The notes beneath the pieces were generated by a model, which worked only from the letters and a program-made list of their open reading frames with translations, did not search any database and was not told where the DNA came from. This document shows positions 1 to 12,598 of a DNA stretch of 64,000 bases, one piece after another. The number at the start of each line of letters is the position of its first letter. Within the stretch, counting starts at the first letter, position 1. Position numbers and translations under genes: made by a program. This DNA is from Thozetella sp. PMI_491. Taxonomy: Eukaryota; Ascomycota; Sordariomycetes; Chaetosphaeriales; Chaetosphaeriaceae. The DNA is taken from contig MU270026.1 in the NCBI GenBank assembly GCA_021432635.1, forward strand, positions 337,311 through 401,310, written 5' to 3'.

Positions 1-2250
1 CCTACGGCGACTTTTGCTGCACCAAGACATGAGGTAGCGCAAGGGGGGCTAAATATGGCGAGCGAGGATGCATTATCAGTCCCAGCAAACGAGCCGAGGG
101 TTGGATGCAGCAGCACCTCTCGCTACACAGTAGGCTAGGCGAGGGTGCATGACCACGCTCCGGCGCAAATCCCGCGTCAATGTGTGTAGCAATCCGTGAC
201 AATCCTTCCTTCCCATCTCGACGCATGTCCGGGCTATTGGGTCTGGGGAGGAGCTAGGCAGAGCAAGGATGGTGGTGATGGTGATGGTGATGGGAGGGAT
301 GGCTTTCCTCCGCACCTGTGATCGCCAACCAAGCGAGGCGAAGCCCTATCTCTCTCCTCATCCTGTTCGATATGGTTCGGTATCCAAGTGAGACAATTGG
401 TTCGCGGGGGGGTGGTGCCAGGAAAGACCTTCAGACATGCCCTTGTCGTCTAGGGCTTTCGGGGTGCTGGCGCGCGAGCGCATGCTCCTGTCCGTGGGTA
501 GATAAGCCTCGGCTGACGACAAGACAGCCAGCGCAGCTCGAGTCAGCCCCGCGAGCAAGCACGAGGCCGGCTGATGTTTTATCGGCAAGGCCTTCGCATG
601 ATTGATAGGCCTCGATAGCCCTCGATGTCGACGGTCCAGGACCGCCTTCCTACTGTGGTCACAGTTCGTCGGGGGGCGTTTTGGAGCGGACGTCCAGAAT
701 CTTGATCTGGAGAGAGGACGCCTATGTAGCTTCCTGCAAAGGAAACGTCTATTGGGCCGCCAAGCGGGCTGGTGCAGAGCAGCATATCGAAGGGGGAGGA
801 GGGGCGCCAAGCCCATGCCGCTATTTCCTTGGGTGGGCTTGGCGGATGGCCGCGTGTGTATCTTTGGCTAGGGGCAACCCTCCCCCCCCGGCGGCAGGCA
901 GGGGGTGTGGGTGTGTGTGTGTGTGTATGCGTGTGTGGTGCAATTGCTTCTTCAGGCGCACAAGGCCGAACTCTCCCACGCGAGCGCTGGGGGACGGGGT
1001 CGTCTAGTTTGCTAAGCGGCAGCTGCTACGTTTGGCTTGGGGACTTCACCGGTCGCCTTGCCTTTCTCAGCTCGCGGATGCGGGTGGCCTAATGTATTTT
1101 TTTCTGGATTTGGCTAATCATATAGGTGATGCGAGGTACCTGGGTACATCGACGTGGAAGGTAGTTATCGCGGGAGATAGCAAGGAGCGGGCGTATGGTC
1201 TGCTCAGGCAATTGGCCCGAGCGTTCCTGCTCTTCCAACCCTTCCAACCCCCAAACCTTTTTCCCCCTCCCCACCTTGACCCGGACCAGGGGTGGAGAGG
1301 CAAGCGGAGATCAGGGCATTTGGAGACGGGTTTCCTGATAGGGCAGTTTTTAGAAACGCGCAACGCCCACCAATCACACAGCTCGGCGGTGGTGGCGGAG
1401 GCGGGAGCTGTTGTTGGTCGCTCTTGCCCAAGGGAACCCAGAACCATGTGAGTGGTCGATATAGGATTGTCGCATGTGGTGCTATGCCCAACGCTCTGGC
1501 GACCCCCCCCTTCCCCTAAGCAACTTCCTATCTGAGCCCCGCGATACATTTAGCCCTGACAACACTGCTCTTGGCTCAACGGCCGATCCTGTCGGCCCGA
1601 GATAGCAACTATGCCTTCCTGCGACAATACAATGTACGGCCTGCGCCATACGGTGCGCTGCTCTCGCGCAACCATGGCTCGCCTGCCCGCGCGCGGCCCC
1701 AGGAGGAGAAGGGGGTCACGGGGTGGCCTACCCTGTCCTGTCATGTTCTGTCCTGTGCTGTCCTGCGACGGCGACCCTGCCGGTTGAGCTCTCCCCGTCC
1801 CATGGGCCGGGCGCCTGCTTCCCATCCTGCCCGCGCTGTGCTTGTCTCCATCCCCATGCGCTCTCTCCCCATGCCTGTCGGTCGGTCCCCTCTTCCCCCG
1901 TCGTCCCCTCCCATTGAAGCGCCCAGCCCGCGGCAAGCCAAGACCTTACATTTACCCACTTATGGTATCCACTCCCTGATAGCAGCACGCGATGGTGGGA
2001 GTCTGCACGGTTGGGGCTAGTCCCCATCCAATTCTATAGTGGTGACAGCTCGCGCAAAAAAGCTCCTTCCTCTTTCAACGTCGATCCCTACCCCCCCCAA
2101 AGGGTTACCTCACAGACCCCCTTTCCGGTGTGAGACAGGTTTATATAGGTCCCCTCCATGGTCGCATTCTCCCCCAGCTCGTCTGCTTTATTCTCCAGAT
2201 AGCTGTCTTTATTGTCAGTTTTCTGTGTCAACCGCCGTTCGCGTGGGAAT
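1..2250. other. Long upstream intergenic region
   Basis: No open frame here looks like a protein family on either strand. The stretch holds simple sequence: GGTGAT repeats near 268-296, a GT microsatellite at about 907-937, C-rich runs, and a CCTGT-type repeat at about 1730-1770. It reads as 5' flank and possibly 5' UTR of the transporter that follows. An unannotated non-coding RNA cannot be excluded. Confidence 0.6.
2140..2148 (+). promoter_or_regulatory. TATA-like box of the OPT gene
   Basis: A TTTATATAG element lies about 105 nt upstream of the transporter start codon and is followed by a pyrimidine-rich leader. Position and sequence fit a core promoter; the transcription start itself is not visible. 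Confidence 0.4.
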
Positions 2251-4839
2251 ATGGCGCCCACGACCTTCTCGTTCCGCGGCAAGAAGTCGGAGCCCGTCAC
2301 GGGCGAGACTGAAACCGCCGTCACCTCGGGCTACGAGGGTTATGACGACAATGGCGCCAATGCTGACGTTCACCTCAAGAAGGTGAAGGAGCAGCACCTA
2401 TGGGATCCTTTCATGGACCTGGACAAGCTCGATGCCATCGACAACGCCGTCGAGGGCGGCGACATCGAGAAGGAGGCCGCGGTGGAGCAGTCTCTGCTCC
2501 TCGAGGACTCCCCATACATGGAGGTCCGAGCTGCCGTAAGTGCCACCTCCGTCCTGCCTGCGCCGCGTAGCCTCGCGTGTCGATGCTAACCCCTTCCATA
2601 GGTCAAGCCTGAGGACGATCCTGATGAGTACGTCGACACTGTCCGTGCTTGGACCATCGGTACAATCACCTGCACTGTCGTCGCCTCCATCAACGTTCTG
2701 CTTGCGGAGCACTTCACCTCCGTCGGAATCTACAGCCCCGTCGTCCAGCTGGTCTCGTACCCCATGGGCACCGGCTGGGCGCGCTTCATGCCGGACTGGC
2801 GCTTCACCCTCTTCGGCACCGAGATCGCTCTCAACCCCGGTCCGTTCAACAAGAAGGAGCACACCATCATCACCATGATGACCGCCGCCGGCTCGTCGAC
2901 CTCGTATGCCATCTCGATTCTCATCTCCCAGCAGGTCTTTTACGGCCAGGCCTGGGGCTGGGGCTTCCAGATCTTGCTCATTCTCTCCACCCAGGCGATG
3001 GGCTTCGGTATCGCTGGTGTCCTCCGTCGCTTCCTGGTGTGGCCCGCCGCCATGGTGTGGCCCGCCTGCCTGATTACCTGCACCATCATGGACGGTCTGC
3101 ACAACCACGCCGGCTCGGACCCCGCCACCAGCAACGGCTGGAAGATCGGTCGCTACGCCTTCTTCCTTGCCGTCGCGGGCACTACGTTCCTCTGGGAGTG
3201 GGTTCCGAACACCATGGCTCCGTTCCTGAGCTTCATCGGCCAGTTCCCGACCTGGATCGCGCCGGAGAACGTGGTCGTGAACCAGGTGTTTGGAGGCATG
3301 AACGGCCTTGGCTTCATCCCAGGCACCCTGGATTGGTCTGTGGTTGCTGGTTTCTTCGGCAGCCCTCTGCAGTACCCGGCGTTTGCCATCTACAACTTCC
3401 TGGTGGGCGGGCTGCTCATCATCGTTGCTGGCTTCGGCATCGCATTCGCGGGCCCCGACTTCATGCAGTACCTCCCCCTCTCTGCGAACCGCAACTTTGA
3501 CCACTTTGGAAAGGTGTACAACACGAGCCGCATTCTGAACGACGATCTCACCATGAACGAGGAAGCGTACTATGATTACTCCCCCCTGTTCATCGGGCCT
3601 GCCTTCGCCCTGTCGTACGGTCTGGGCTTCGCCGCCCTGATCTCCAACGTTGTCCACGTTGGTCTCTTCTACGGCAAGGATATCTGGCGTCGCACCAAGG
3701 ACATCAACTACGAGGAGCCTGACATCCACCTGAAGCTCATGCGCAAGTACAAGGAGGCCCCTGAGTGGTGGTTTGCTCTCATCTTCCTCGTCAGCTTCGC
3801 TTTCGGTCTCGCCACCTCCCTGGCCTGGGACACCAAGCTTACCTGGTGGGGTTTCATCATTTGCATTCTCATCGGCGCCGTGCTCGTGCTTCCCGTTGGT
3901 AAGCATCTTATCCCAGTCCCCGTCGCCATTGCGCCTGCTAACCCGCCATAGGCATCATTCAAGCCGTTACCAGCCAGCAGACCGGTCTCAACATTATCAC
4001 CGAGTTCATCGTCGGTTATATGCTGCCCGGTCGCCCGATCGCCATGATGCTGTTCAAGTCGTGGGGCTACATGCTGTCGTACAACGCTCTCAACTACGTC
4101 TCCGGTATGTATAATTGCCTCTCTCTCTCCGTTTACCACCTCGTTTCTAACTTTTGAAGACATGAAAATCGGCCACTACATGAAGATTCCGCCGCGGTCC
4201 ATGTTCCGGGCGCAGTGCTTCGCGGTGGTGTGGCTGGCTCTCGTGCAGGTGTCGACCTTCAACTGGATCCTGGGCAACATTCCGCAGATTTGCGATGCCG
4301 ACCAGCCGCAGGGCTTCACTTGCCCTGGCGCTACCACTTTCTTTAACGCTAGTGTGATTTGGGGAGTCATCGGTCCCCGCCGCATGTTCGGTCCCGGCGC
4401 CATCTTCTCCTGGATCAACTGGTTCTGGCTCATTGGCGCCGTTCTCCCGGTCATCCAGTACTTCGTCGCCAAGCGCTACCCGCGCAGCATCGCTCGCTAC
4501 ATCTTCTTCCCGGCTCTGTTCGGTGTTGGTGGTATGATCCCCCCCGCGACCGTGTGGTACCTCACGAACTGGCTCCTTGTGGGTTGGTTCTTCAACGTCT
4601 TCGTCATGAAGCGCTGGCCAGGCTGGTGGTCCCGCTACACCTATGTCCTCTCCGGCGCCTTGGACGTCGGCAACGCCATCTGCCTGGTCCTTTTCGCCTT
4701 GGGCCTCGGTCTCTCTGGCAGTGTCTTCCCAGATTGGTGGGGAACACTGGCTCCATATGAGACTTTGGATTTCCTCAAGCAGGCTCGCACGAAGACGCTG
4801 GCCGCTGGCGAGCAGTTCGGACCGACCACGTGGATTTGA
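2251..4839 (+). CDS. OPT-family oligopeptide transporter
   Basis: Four exons: 2251-2535, 2602-3898, 3952-4104 and 4160-4839, giving 804 residues, the usual size for fungal OPT proteins. The family imports small peptides (some members glutathione or metal chelates) with protons across the plasma membrane. Family signatures are the NPGPFNKKEH motif at about residues 173-182 and the SDMKIGHYMKIPPR block near 578-591, the latter spanning the third splice junction, which supports that join. Many hydrophobic segments fit 12-16 membrane spans after a hydrophilic N-terminus. The start is the first ATG in frame that leaves a plausible cytosolic head; an in-frame upstream ATG at 2212 would add 13 residues. 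All introns are GT-AG and 53-66 nt. Codons end strongly in C or G, as in highly expressed fungal genes. The substrate cannot be told from sequence. Confidence 0.95.
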
Positions 4840-6622
4840 GAGGATCTATTTGACTTTATGCGATGGGTGGACCGCGGCCGGGACGCACACCAGATGACTC
4901 TTTGTTTTGGAGGCACCACCGGCACCTTGATTTATCAAGCCGGGCCCGTTGGGGATGCTGTATGTGGATAATTTGGCATTCTTGAATCGATATATATTGA
5001 AACCCTACATCTTTGAACCGCGCTCGTGCCGTACGGGAATCTTTGCGACTCCTTTGGGTGTATTACCGCAAGGTCCGGTAGCCGGCCCGGCCGTAGCGCC
5101 CCGACCTTTACCTCGAAATTATGCCTTGCTCCATTATGTACTTATAGATTATAATACAACACCGCACCTTTTTGCTTGCTAGCGTAGGAGATAAAAGGCC
5201 ACTACCTCGCATTTATTCTTATAGACCATATGGAGAGATGCGGAAAGCTTACAGGGCCAACAGCGAGGCCAAAGGGTCGTTTACTAGTTTTCAACTCCTA
5301 AATCTGGCTAGCCTGCACCTCGTACCATGCTAACAATCGTACAGGGGGTAGGTCGTAGTAAACATTAGACACTGACTTATAAGTTGCACACTAACAAGCC
5401 AACAAGGGCTATGTTGTAAGGCTAGGCTAGTTGCCTTGCAAATTTCTCGCAGTATTTAGACTATAACACGTTGGCTATATGTTCTAAGCCGTTCTGCCAC
5501 CGATATGCGTTTCTAGAGTACCCTCCTAGGGTTTCTCGCACTAGCATAGCCCCCTATGTGCCGACTATTGGCAGAAATTTGACACCGCGATAAATTATTT
5601 TACTTTGTAAGCATAACTAGCCAATAGTAGTCTGCGGTTATCTTGAGTGTTTGCAGCTATGATACTTTGATGAGTAGGCCCCCAAGAACGAGGCGTACAA
5701 GCACACCCACATATCCCAGAACTGTTTCTCAGCTATTAAAATGGAAAGGCATCTCCAGGAACTCACAGATTCCTCATTTAGCTATATCTGGAAGTTGGAG
5801 ATCTAGAAGAGATGCAGATAGGATGGGACTGCCTTCCAGTATTGCTGAAAGAGCCCGAGCACAAATAGACCAAGTAACAGAACAAAGTCATATTTAGAGG
5901 ATTCGCGTGTTTTCTAGAGGTTTCGCAATTTTCTCAAATTATCTAACGCACTACCAAGCATGTCAGTAACGACTTCAGTGAAGACCCTAGTCATAAGTAT
6001 TACTGCACTCCAGGCGCGAGTTTTTGCAAGGTCTTAGACTGAATGCCCAAGATGTGCCAATCGTATAGGTGATCTAAGCATGTTGCGTAGATATTTATGT
6101 ATGTAGGTTAATCCACGAACTAACTACCTTGCCTAGGTCCGTATAAAGTCTTAGCCCCGGTGAGTTCATGAACGTAACTGTAGTGCTCCTGAGAAATCAA
6201 GTGCCCTTGTCTCCGAGTTAATTCTTGTCAGAACGACTTATATCTCAGCCTTGCGATGTTATTTAAGGTAGTCAATGGGGAACCTCGCCACAGCCTCATG
6301 TGGATTGTCGTGTGGCAGTGAAATGGAGGTTTTTATAGTGCATAATCCAGAAAATTTGTCAGTATCCACTCCGAGCCACTCCGGTCCGCCACCTATGCTC
6401 CGTGGCGCAGCACCTGGCCAGGCCACGCGTACTAAAACACGCTATGGCCTGTCTGACTAGTAAGCTTACGTACCTCTCTGGTTAATATGTATATGCTCCC
6501 AGATGTCTCTGGTAACCTGACTTTTCTCGCTATTCGATATTGACGCAATCTAATTAAAGACGAACTGACAGCTGTACTGCTACGCGTAAACGATCGACAG
6601 CGCTGGCAAAACACTACCAATC
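4840..6622. other. AT-richer intergenic region
   Basis: This holds the 3' flank of the transporter and the 5' flank of the protease. From about 5100 to 6270 the composition is clearly AT-richer than the genes around it. Small frames (for example 5643-5897) have no recognisable motif or signal peptide, and no terminal repeats were found. Confidence 0.5.
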
Positions 6623-8309
6623 ATGAAGTCTCGGCAGGTGCTGGCACTCGCCAGCCTTTTCGCCTCGACTTTGGCCGCAGTTGACGGGGTGGTTTCCATG
6701 AATATTAGATCGCTGCACCCGAGTCAAAGATTTAGACCCCTCCGCCGTCGAGGAGATACACATGAAGAAGCCATCGCGAACAACATATCGTATGGCGCAT
6801 ACTTTACCACCGTAACGGTGGGAGGACAGTCGCAACAGCTACTTTTGGACACGGGCAGCAGCGATACATGGGTTCTAGAATCGAGCTTGTGCACTGGACG
6901 AAGTAGCGACTGTGTCTCGTCTTGTAAGCAACCCCCCGGATGTTGAACATTCCATGTTAGACGATGTACTGACCTGCAATGACAGACAACCCCGACTCCA
7001 GCTCAAGTTTTTCGAACCTGTCCCTTTCATTTGATATCACATACCTTGATGGCAGCTCCGCCAAGGGCTACTACTTTGAAGACACCTTGAAGTTCAGCAG
7101 CGATGGCGCCTCAGTTTCTTCTTTACAAATGGGCCTGGCGACATCGGGCAGCGATGTGAGCACGGGCATCATGGGGATCGGGTTCGAGGGAAACGAGGCG
7201 GCAAAAACAGAGTATGAGAACGTCATCGACAAGATGTTTACTTCCGGTGTGATCGGATCCAGGGCGTACAGCCTGTATCTTGTGAGTTGGTAACAGATAC
7301 GCTGCAGTTGTGCTCCAATATGGCTAACTAGCGAGCGCAGGACGACCTCGATGACTCCTCTGGGACCATCCTTTTTGGCGGTCTTGATTCGGATAAGTTC
7401 ACGGGCAGCCTCATCTCAGTGCCCATCCAAAAGACCGGCACCGAATACACCGCCTTCTACGTAGCTCTGTCGTCGGTAGCCTCGGTTTACAGCAACAACG
7501 GCAGCATTGACGCCAACTACTCGAGCGACTGGACCTCGAGCGATTACGTCAATGTCATTCTCGACTCGGGAACCACACTCACATATCTACCAGAGACTAT
7601 CGCAGACTCTATTTTTGATGCTTTTGGCGTCACTTACAACGATAACTTGGGCTACGCCTCATGCGAATGTAGCCTTGCCAACAGCGATCTCGCCATCGAA
7701 TACCAGTTCGGCGGCAGCGATGGCCCCAAGATCCAGGTCACGGCACACGAGCTTGTGATTGATACGAGCTCTAGCAGCAGCAGCGCTATCAACAGCGACA
7801 GCAGCAGCGCCATCAGCAGTGACAGCACCACCAGTGGCAGCACTACCCGTGGGGCGCCGAGATTCCGCGGTGCCCACCAGAAGCGCCAGGGTCCCGGCGG
7901 GGGCCCGAGCGGATTTCCCGGAGGTGGCCCAGGAGGAGGCAGCGGCGGTGGTAGCGGCTCAAGTGGTTCATGTTACTTTGGCATCTCCAAGTCGAGCAGC
8001 ACATACCTGCTGGGCGACACCTTTCTGCGTAGCGCCTACGTGGTGTACGACCTCGACTCTAAGCAGATCGCCCTAGCTCAAAGCAACTTGAACGCAACCT
8101 CCAGCAGCGTCATCGCTATGACGAGCGGGTCAAGCATCCCGGGGGTGTCGAGCACAGCCACAGCGTCGTCATCAAATCGTAACTCCCAAAGTGGGTCGAG
8201 TAGGAGTGTCTCTGCGCCACAGTGGGAGGCCATTGCGGTGTCCGCGGTTGTCAGCATGTCATTATTTGTCGGTGGTTTTGGATATGGCATCTTCGCAAGG
8301 AGTTTTTGA
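6623..8309 (+). CDS. Yapsin-like GPI-anchored aspartic protease
   Basis: Three exons, 6623-6923, 6986-7281 and 7341-8309, encode 521 residues. An N-terminal signal peptide (about 1-20) and a propeptide with basic residues (RPLRRRGD) precede the A1 pepsin fold. Both catalytic motifs are present: DTGSSDTW from residue 76 and DSGTTLTYLP from residue 274; GDTFLRSAYVVYDLD is the conserved C-terminal strand. Before that strand is an insertion rich in Ser and then Gly, with a Lys-Arg pair that could be a Kex2 site. The C-terminus is a Ser/Thr-rich stalk, a hydrophobic stretch (about 500-515) and a short basic tail, which is a GPI signal. It is probably a cell-surface processing protease like yapsins or OPS-type fungal proteases. 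Its 3' end faces the glycosyltransferase-like gene. Confidence 0.92.
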
Positions 8310-8730
8310 GCGTCTTTTACCTGCATACAATATGGCGTAGCATAGCGAGGAGCAAGATGCTTCTATGATATTATACCAATAAAATTATGTGAAACAACTA
8401 CGCCTAGCAGACGCAGCACATGTTAGTGAAGCAACTGATTGCTCTACATATTGGCAGAGAGCGAGTTCCGCCGCTATTATATCGCTAGCTGTGAACAAGG
8501 AATCCACCCCCGCCCCCAAACGGGTCGCTGCCAGGCCAGCTGTCGAATCCCGTCAAATCGTCCAGTATATTTACGAACATTATGATAACAGTTATAAGGT
8601 GGTAGTCGCAGAATATTTGCCCAAGTTACCTTGTGGCTTCGACATTTCTTCGCCACGCAGTCACCAACATTCGTGGAACCTCGGTCTAATATGCTGAATG
8701 TAATTTGGAATTCGGTATCATAGAAAAATA
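8310..8730. other. Convergent 3' region
   Basis: About 420 nt between two converging genes. It contains AT-rich stretches with AATAAAA at about 8378-8384, a possible polyadenylation signal for the protease. No gene seen. Confidence 0.4.
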
Positions 8731-10128
8731 TTATGCATGCAAAGCTAGCCCCCGATTTGACGCTTTCGCCATCCCGTACATATCTCTCAGCGCCTCCACT
8801 ATCCATTCTTTGACGTGCTCTGTATTCTCTCGTATGAGACGAGCACAGGCCGCTCGTGCTACGTTACTCTTCTTGACGTATTCCTCTTCCTCCCCTAGAA
8901 CTCTCTCTATAGCTTCCATCTCTCCCTCGCCTTTGTTTGACATCCACACCGCGTCCTGGGGTAGATAAGTATAGGCCGCAAGGAGTTCCTCCGTGGCCAC
9001 CAAAGGTGTGCCGGCGATTAGAGCTGCCGGGACTGAGGACGATGCTTTGGTATCGAAATACCCTCGAGATGCAAATGCTGGAATGATGGAGAACGCTCGG
9101 CCTAGTAGTGCGTAGTAGTCTGGGTACGACAGGCCTTGGTCGAAGACGATGCTGTCTTTGACGTTGGCGGGAACAGCCGGTGGTCTGCCGTGCCCGAGAA
9201 TATGCATCGAGATCTTCCCGGTCCGAATTCCGTTGGAGGAATCGCCAGCATTTTTAATCATGCTGCCCAATTGCCGGAAAATGCGAGTGTAGTTGCGACG
9301 ACCGGAGGCGTAGTCTCCTTGGATGGCCAGAGAGAGTTCGCCCACCGCGTCCGGAGCGCTGCTTGCTACTGGAAACACCGGTGGGAACACCCGCATAGGC
9401 ACGGCCGCGTCCATATTCCATCTCGAGCGGGTTCTGTTCTGGAGAAAGTTCACCGTGTGCTGGCTGAGACCGACGAAGTCGATCCGGCCATATTTTCCCC
9501 ATTCCTTCGCCACAATGACGCTTTTGCCTCGAACCCATCTATCCCCATGGTGCATTACACAGAATAAGTGCGTTCTACCTTGATCAAGAAGTTGTGCCAG
9601 GGGTCCCATGGCGCGTCCGAGGTCAACCTCGCACGTCGTAGAAACGAGCACTTGGGGTGGCGGCGATTGCTCTACGGCTGCTGCGAAGGCGCCGAAGGGT
9701 TCAATGGCTGGGAAGGGTTCTGGCAAGGTAAAGTTGCTGATAATTTGTTCCATCTCGTATCGGAGGCCTTTGAGAAAGAGCCTCAGCTTGGAATTCCGTT
9801 GGCTCCCAAAGGCGTGTATGAGAGCCGCAGTGACCTCATCGTGTGAGCCTCCTGACTCGAGTATCCATATATTCAACGGGCATTTCGGCTTCCCATACGT
9901 CACAAATGGCAAGGCCGACGCATTGATGTTGAGGAATGGTATAGACCAGTGCTTAGGCAAGGAATTGACCTCAGACCACGCGGAGAGTAAGAAAGCTGCG
10001 GACAGAAGCACAGCTGTGAACCAAGTAAACGTGTAGAATCTCCGAGGGACGGCTATCGTGGACGCCTTCATCATTATTTCAAGAGAGGACGATGAAGATG
10101 GGCACACTGACCGAAGTCGCTCCAACAA
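8731..10128 (-). CDS. Type II membrane GT-B glycosyltransferase-like protein
   Basis: A single-exon frame of 465 residues. Residues 31-51 form a signal-anchor helix after a short basic N-terminus, giving the type II topology of Golgi glycosyltransferases. The C-terminal half resembles the nucleotide-sugar-binding half of GT-B/GT4 enzymes: a segment ending in ILGHG, then DYYALLGRAFSIIPAF, and KASSSVPAALIAGTPLVATE, where a donor-site loop is expected. I cannot assign a CAZy family or a sugar. Translation may begin at the tandem Met codons near 10074 (residues 19-20) instead of 10128. It is the last of three minus-strand genes with a sugar transporter and a pyruvyltransferase, which suggests a role in building a pyruvylated glycan; that link is inference. 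Confidence 0.8.
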   Translation of the reverse strand: MLERLRSVCPSSSSSLEIMMKASTIAVPRRFYTFTWFTAVLLSAAFLLSAWSEVNSLPKHWSIPFLNINASALPFVTYGKPKCPLNIWILESGGSHDEVTAALIHAFGSQRNSKLRLFLKGLRYEMEQIISNFTLPEPFPAIEPFGAFAAAVEQSPPPQVLVSTTCEVDLGRAMGPLAQLLDQGRTHLFCVMHHGDRWVRGKSVIVAKEWGKYGRIDFVGLSQHTVNFLQNRTRSRWNMDAAVPMRVFPPVFPVASSAPDAVGELSLAIQGDYASGRRNYTRIFRQLGSMIKNAGDSSNGIRTGKISMHILGHGRPPAVPANVKDSIVFDQGLSYPDYYALLGRAFSIIPAFASRGYFDTKASSSVPAALIAGTPLVATEELLAAYTYLPQDAVWMSNKGEGEMEAIERVLGEEEEYVKKSNVARAACARLIRENTEHVKEWIVEALRDMYGMAKASNRGLALHA

Positions 10129-10974
10129 TCGACGTCAAATTAGGTATTTTAGAAACGAATGAAGACAATGGGCCAAGTAAATGGGGGCAAAGTGGGAAAC
10201 GGGTCGCCCAAATGGTCGGGAAAGCGAATTTACTTATCAGGCCCTCGCGGCCTTTCTCGGACGCCTGCCTGGGAGAAGGAGGCGCGGCCTCCTATCAGGT
10301 GCCGGTCGCGGGTTGTAAACTGCGTTCCAGCAGAACGTTCCAAGCCGCCACCTGCCGTTAGCCGTTTGAGATGGGAAGAATGGGCTGTGGAACGGGCTGG
10401 ATCCATTCCAACCAGCGCTCACAGAACACGCACACATCGCGGTGCATCGCTCCCTTGAAACTGCACGACGTAGCGGACGGACTCCTCCGACTAAGAAGCT
10501 AGAGTGATAACGGCTACCCCTGATTCATATCTTCTTGTTGCTAACCCTCTTGTCGGGAACTGTTAGAAGTGGCGGACATGAGTCACTTCCCCAGTTTTCA
10601 TGCCATTGTCGGTAATTAGTCGCTATCTAGGAAAGAAAACTTTGCGATTCGGAGAGAAATATGATAGATTTTGCCACCTATATCTTCCGTATTGAACGTG
10701 GCATTGTATTGCACCTTTTCGTGGACATTTATACAGGATATGTCGATCTCTTCTTATAGTATTCAACCTCAGTCTACTCGGCACACCGCCTTGACATATT
10801 CCGGGGCAGTCCCTAACATTTTCGTTTCAAGACCGACGGGGACTTGGTTCATCTAGTCGCGGTTCGAACAAAGAGCAACCGCGCGTGCGGATCCGAGACC
10901 GGATCTAAGACAACATCGCCGTTTTTCTACTGATAGAATGCGTGCGCCCTTTGTTTACAAACTACTCCGCAAAG
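10129..10974. other. Intergenic region
   Basis: Upstream region of the glycosyltransferase-like gene and 3' flank of the sugar transporter. No convincing coding frame or repeat seen. Confidence 0.4.
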
Positions 10975-12136
10975 CTAATCAATGGACTTGTTTGGGTTTC
11001 TTTCTCTATCCCCCAGTTTCTCATTCCGTGGCTCAGATAGAGGCTCCTGAAGCGGCCCCTCACCGGATAGGGAGAGATACTCCTCGTCCGACGCCGCTTT
11101 CTTGCCCTGAGCATACCGATCCCGGGCCCAACCGTACAGGGCACTGCCGCTGAGGATCATCGCCATGCTTCCGGCCCGATCGGCCGTTAAAACCTCGCCA
11201 AGCAGCGCGACCGCAAGTGAGCTCTGCGCAACACCACGTGCTGCCGTTACCACCATGTGCGTCGTGGGGCTGGTAACTTCGATCTGCATGAAGGTGGCGA
11301 TGGTTAGCAAGAAGCTTGACAAGCCGGTCAGCATCGCCGAGGCGAGAAACTTGGATCGCTCCGTTGGTGCATCTGCAAAGAGCACACCGGTCTCTCGTAG
11401 TTCGCCGGAGAAAGATAGCAGCGGCATGTAGAAGAGCACCGCCATGGCGTTCGACATCCACACCATTTGCCACATGCCCTCGTTGCTCTTCCCTAGGAAG
11501 TGCTTCACGACTACCGACTCAACCGCTGTGGTAAAGCTCGATATAACTCCTAACAGCACTCCCCTTCCGCTGGTGAGCATCTGGTTGTAATCCGTCATCA
11601 TTCCACCCGCGAACCCGGCCATGACCATCGCGCATCCGACAAGCGATGCCGGGGGATAATAAGGTCGGGGTTGCAGCATCATCAGTGAAAGGATAAGTGT
11701 GAATGGCAGAAGAAGGCCGCGCGCTACTTGGTACACGGACGCATTAACGGATGCGAGGCAGTACGTCTTTGCGAGTATGCCGACGAGGCGAGCCAGTGTA
11801 AGCGGCAGGAGGTCGATCCAGGCCTACAAGCAAGGCTTTAGTACGCAAGCGACGGCAAGATCCTCTTTATGATGATAAATTGCACATGGAACCAGGTGTG
11901 CATACCGTTGCGGGCCGAGAGAGTGTGATCCATCCCGTGGCCGTTCCGACGATCGTCAGTAGAAGGAACTGCACAGTTGTTTGCAGTGCAAGCAACGTGA
12001 CGGGTGCATCAATGCCGTTGAGGGCCGATTTGGACAGGATTGTGCTCCAAATTGCGCACGCAGAATGAAATAAAATCGTCAGCGTAATGCGGGTCCGAGA
12101 TGCCCTCCGGCGTTCAGACTGGCCCTGGTAGTTCAT
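10975..12136 (-). CDS. Nucleotide-sugar transporter (TPT/SLC35C type)
   Basis: Two exons, 12136-11906 and 11823-10975, joined in phase 0 across an 82-nt intron, give 359 residues. About ten hydrophobic spans fit the drug/metabolite transporter superfamily. The block around SPTTHMVVTAARGVAQSSLA, followed by a GEVLT turn and a final helix ending in YGWARDR, resembles SLC35C1-like GDP-fucose and related nucleotide-sugar carriers. Such proteins exchange cytosolic nucleotide sugars for the monophosphate in the Golgi. The start (MNYQGQ) was chosen because it leaves a short basic head before the first span; the open frame continues upstream without family character. It sits between the co-oriented glycosyltransferase-like and pyruvyltransferase genes, consistent with supplying their lumenal donor. 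The exact sugar is unknown. Confidence 0.88.
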
Positions 12137-12598
12137 GACGAGGGAGAAATGGGCAGAAGAAGGTGCCGCAAAGTCAAAGGCGAGATTCGAGGAGACTAGC
12201 GGTGGATGCAGAAATATCCAAGGCTGACAGACCTTGGAGGGGGCTATTATGGGTGCTATTATGGCTGCTACTGCTGTTAAGGGGTATCGAGTGCAGGGAA
12301 GGGATGTTCGCCTCCCGCCATTCTCGAGACCGTTCCTCACTGTTCGGAATGGACCCAACTAACTGTACTATTGCAGCGGCATTCCGACTACGAGACAGGA
12401 ATTCATGGCATCTTCTCCCTCCCACCCTGACCGACTCTGCGGTGTTTCACTTCCCTTTTTTTTCTTTTGGCCTTGGTTGCACGCAAGGAAAATCGCGAGA
12501 ACGTCGACGAACTAAGAACTCAGAGCCGGGCAGGAATCGTAGCGTTGTTACTCGATAGTGCTTCTAACCATATATACAAGGTCTTTGAGATGAGATGC
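12137..12598. other. Short intergenic region inside the glycan trio
   Basis: About 460 nt between the transporter start and the pyruvyltransferase stop, containing an oligo-T tract near 12456-12463. It must hold the transporter promoter if the genes are transcribed separately. No gene seen. Confidence 0.4.

Noticed and set aside
318-605. Plus-strand frames in the first 2 kb
   Set aside because: Short, overlapping frames with Arg/Pro/Ser-rich translations, no signal peptide, motif or splice logic.
2398-3906. A 502-codon open frame on the minus strand
   Set aside because: It is the antisense shadow of the OPT transporter; the high GC third positions of the real gene keep the other strand open. 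Its translation is low-complexity Glu/Arg/Val-rich and matches nothing.
10855-10905. GGTTCGAAC word resembling a tRNA B box
   Set aside because: No matching acceptor stem, D arm or anticodon stem could be folded around it.
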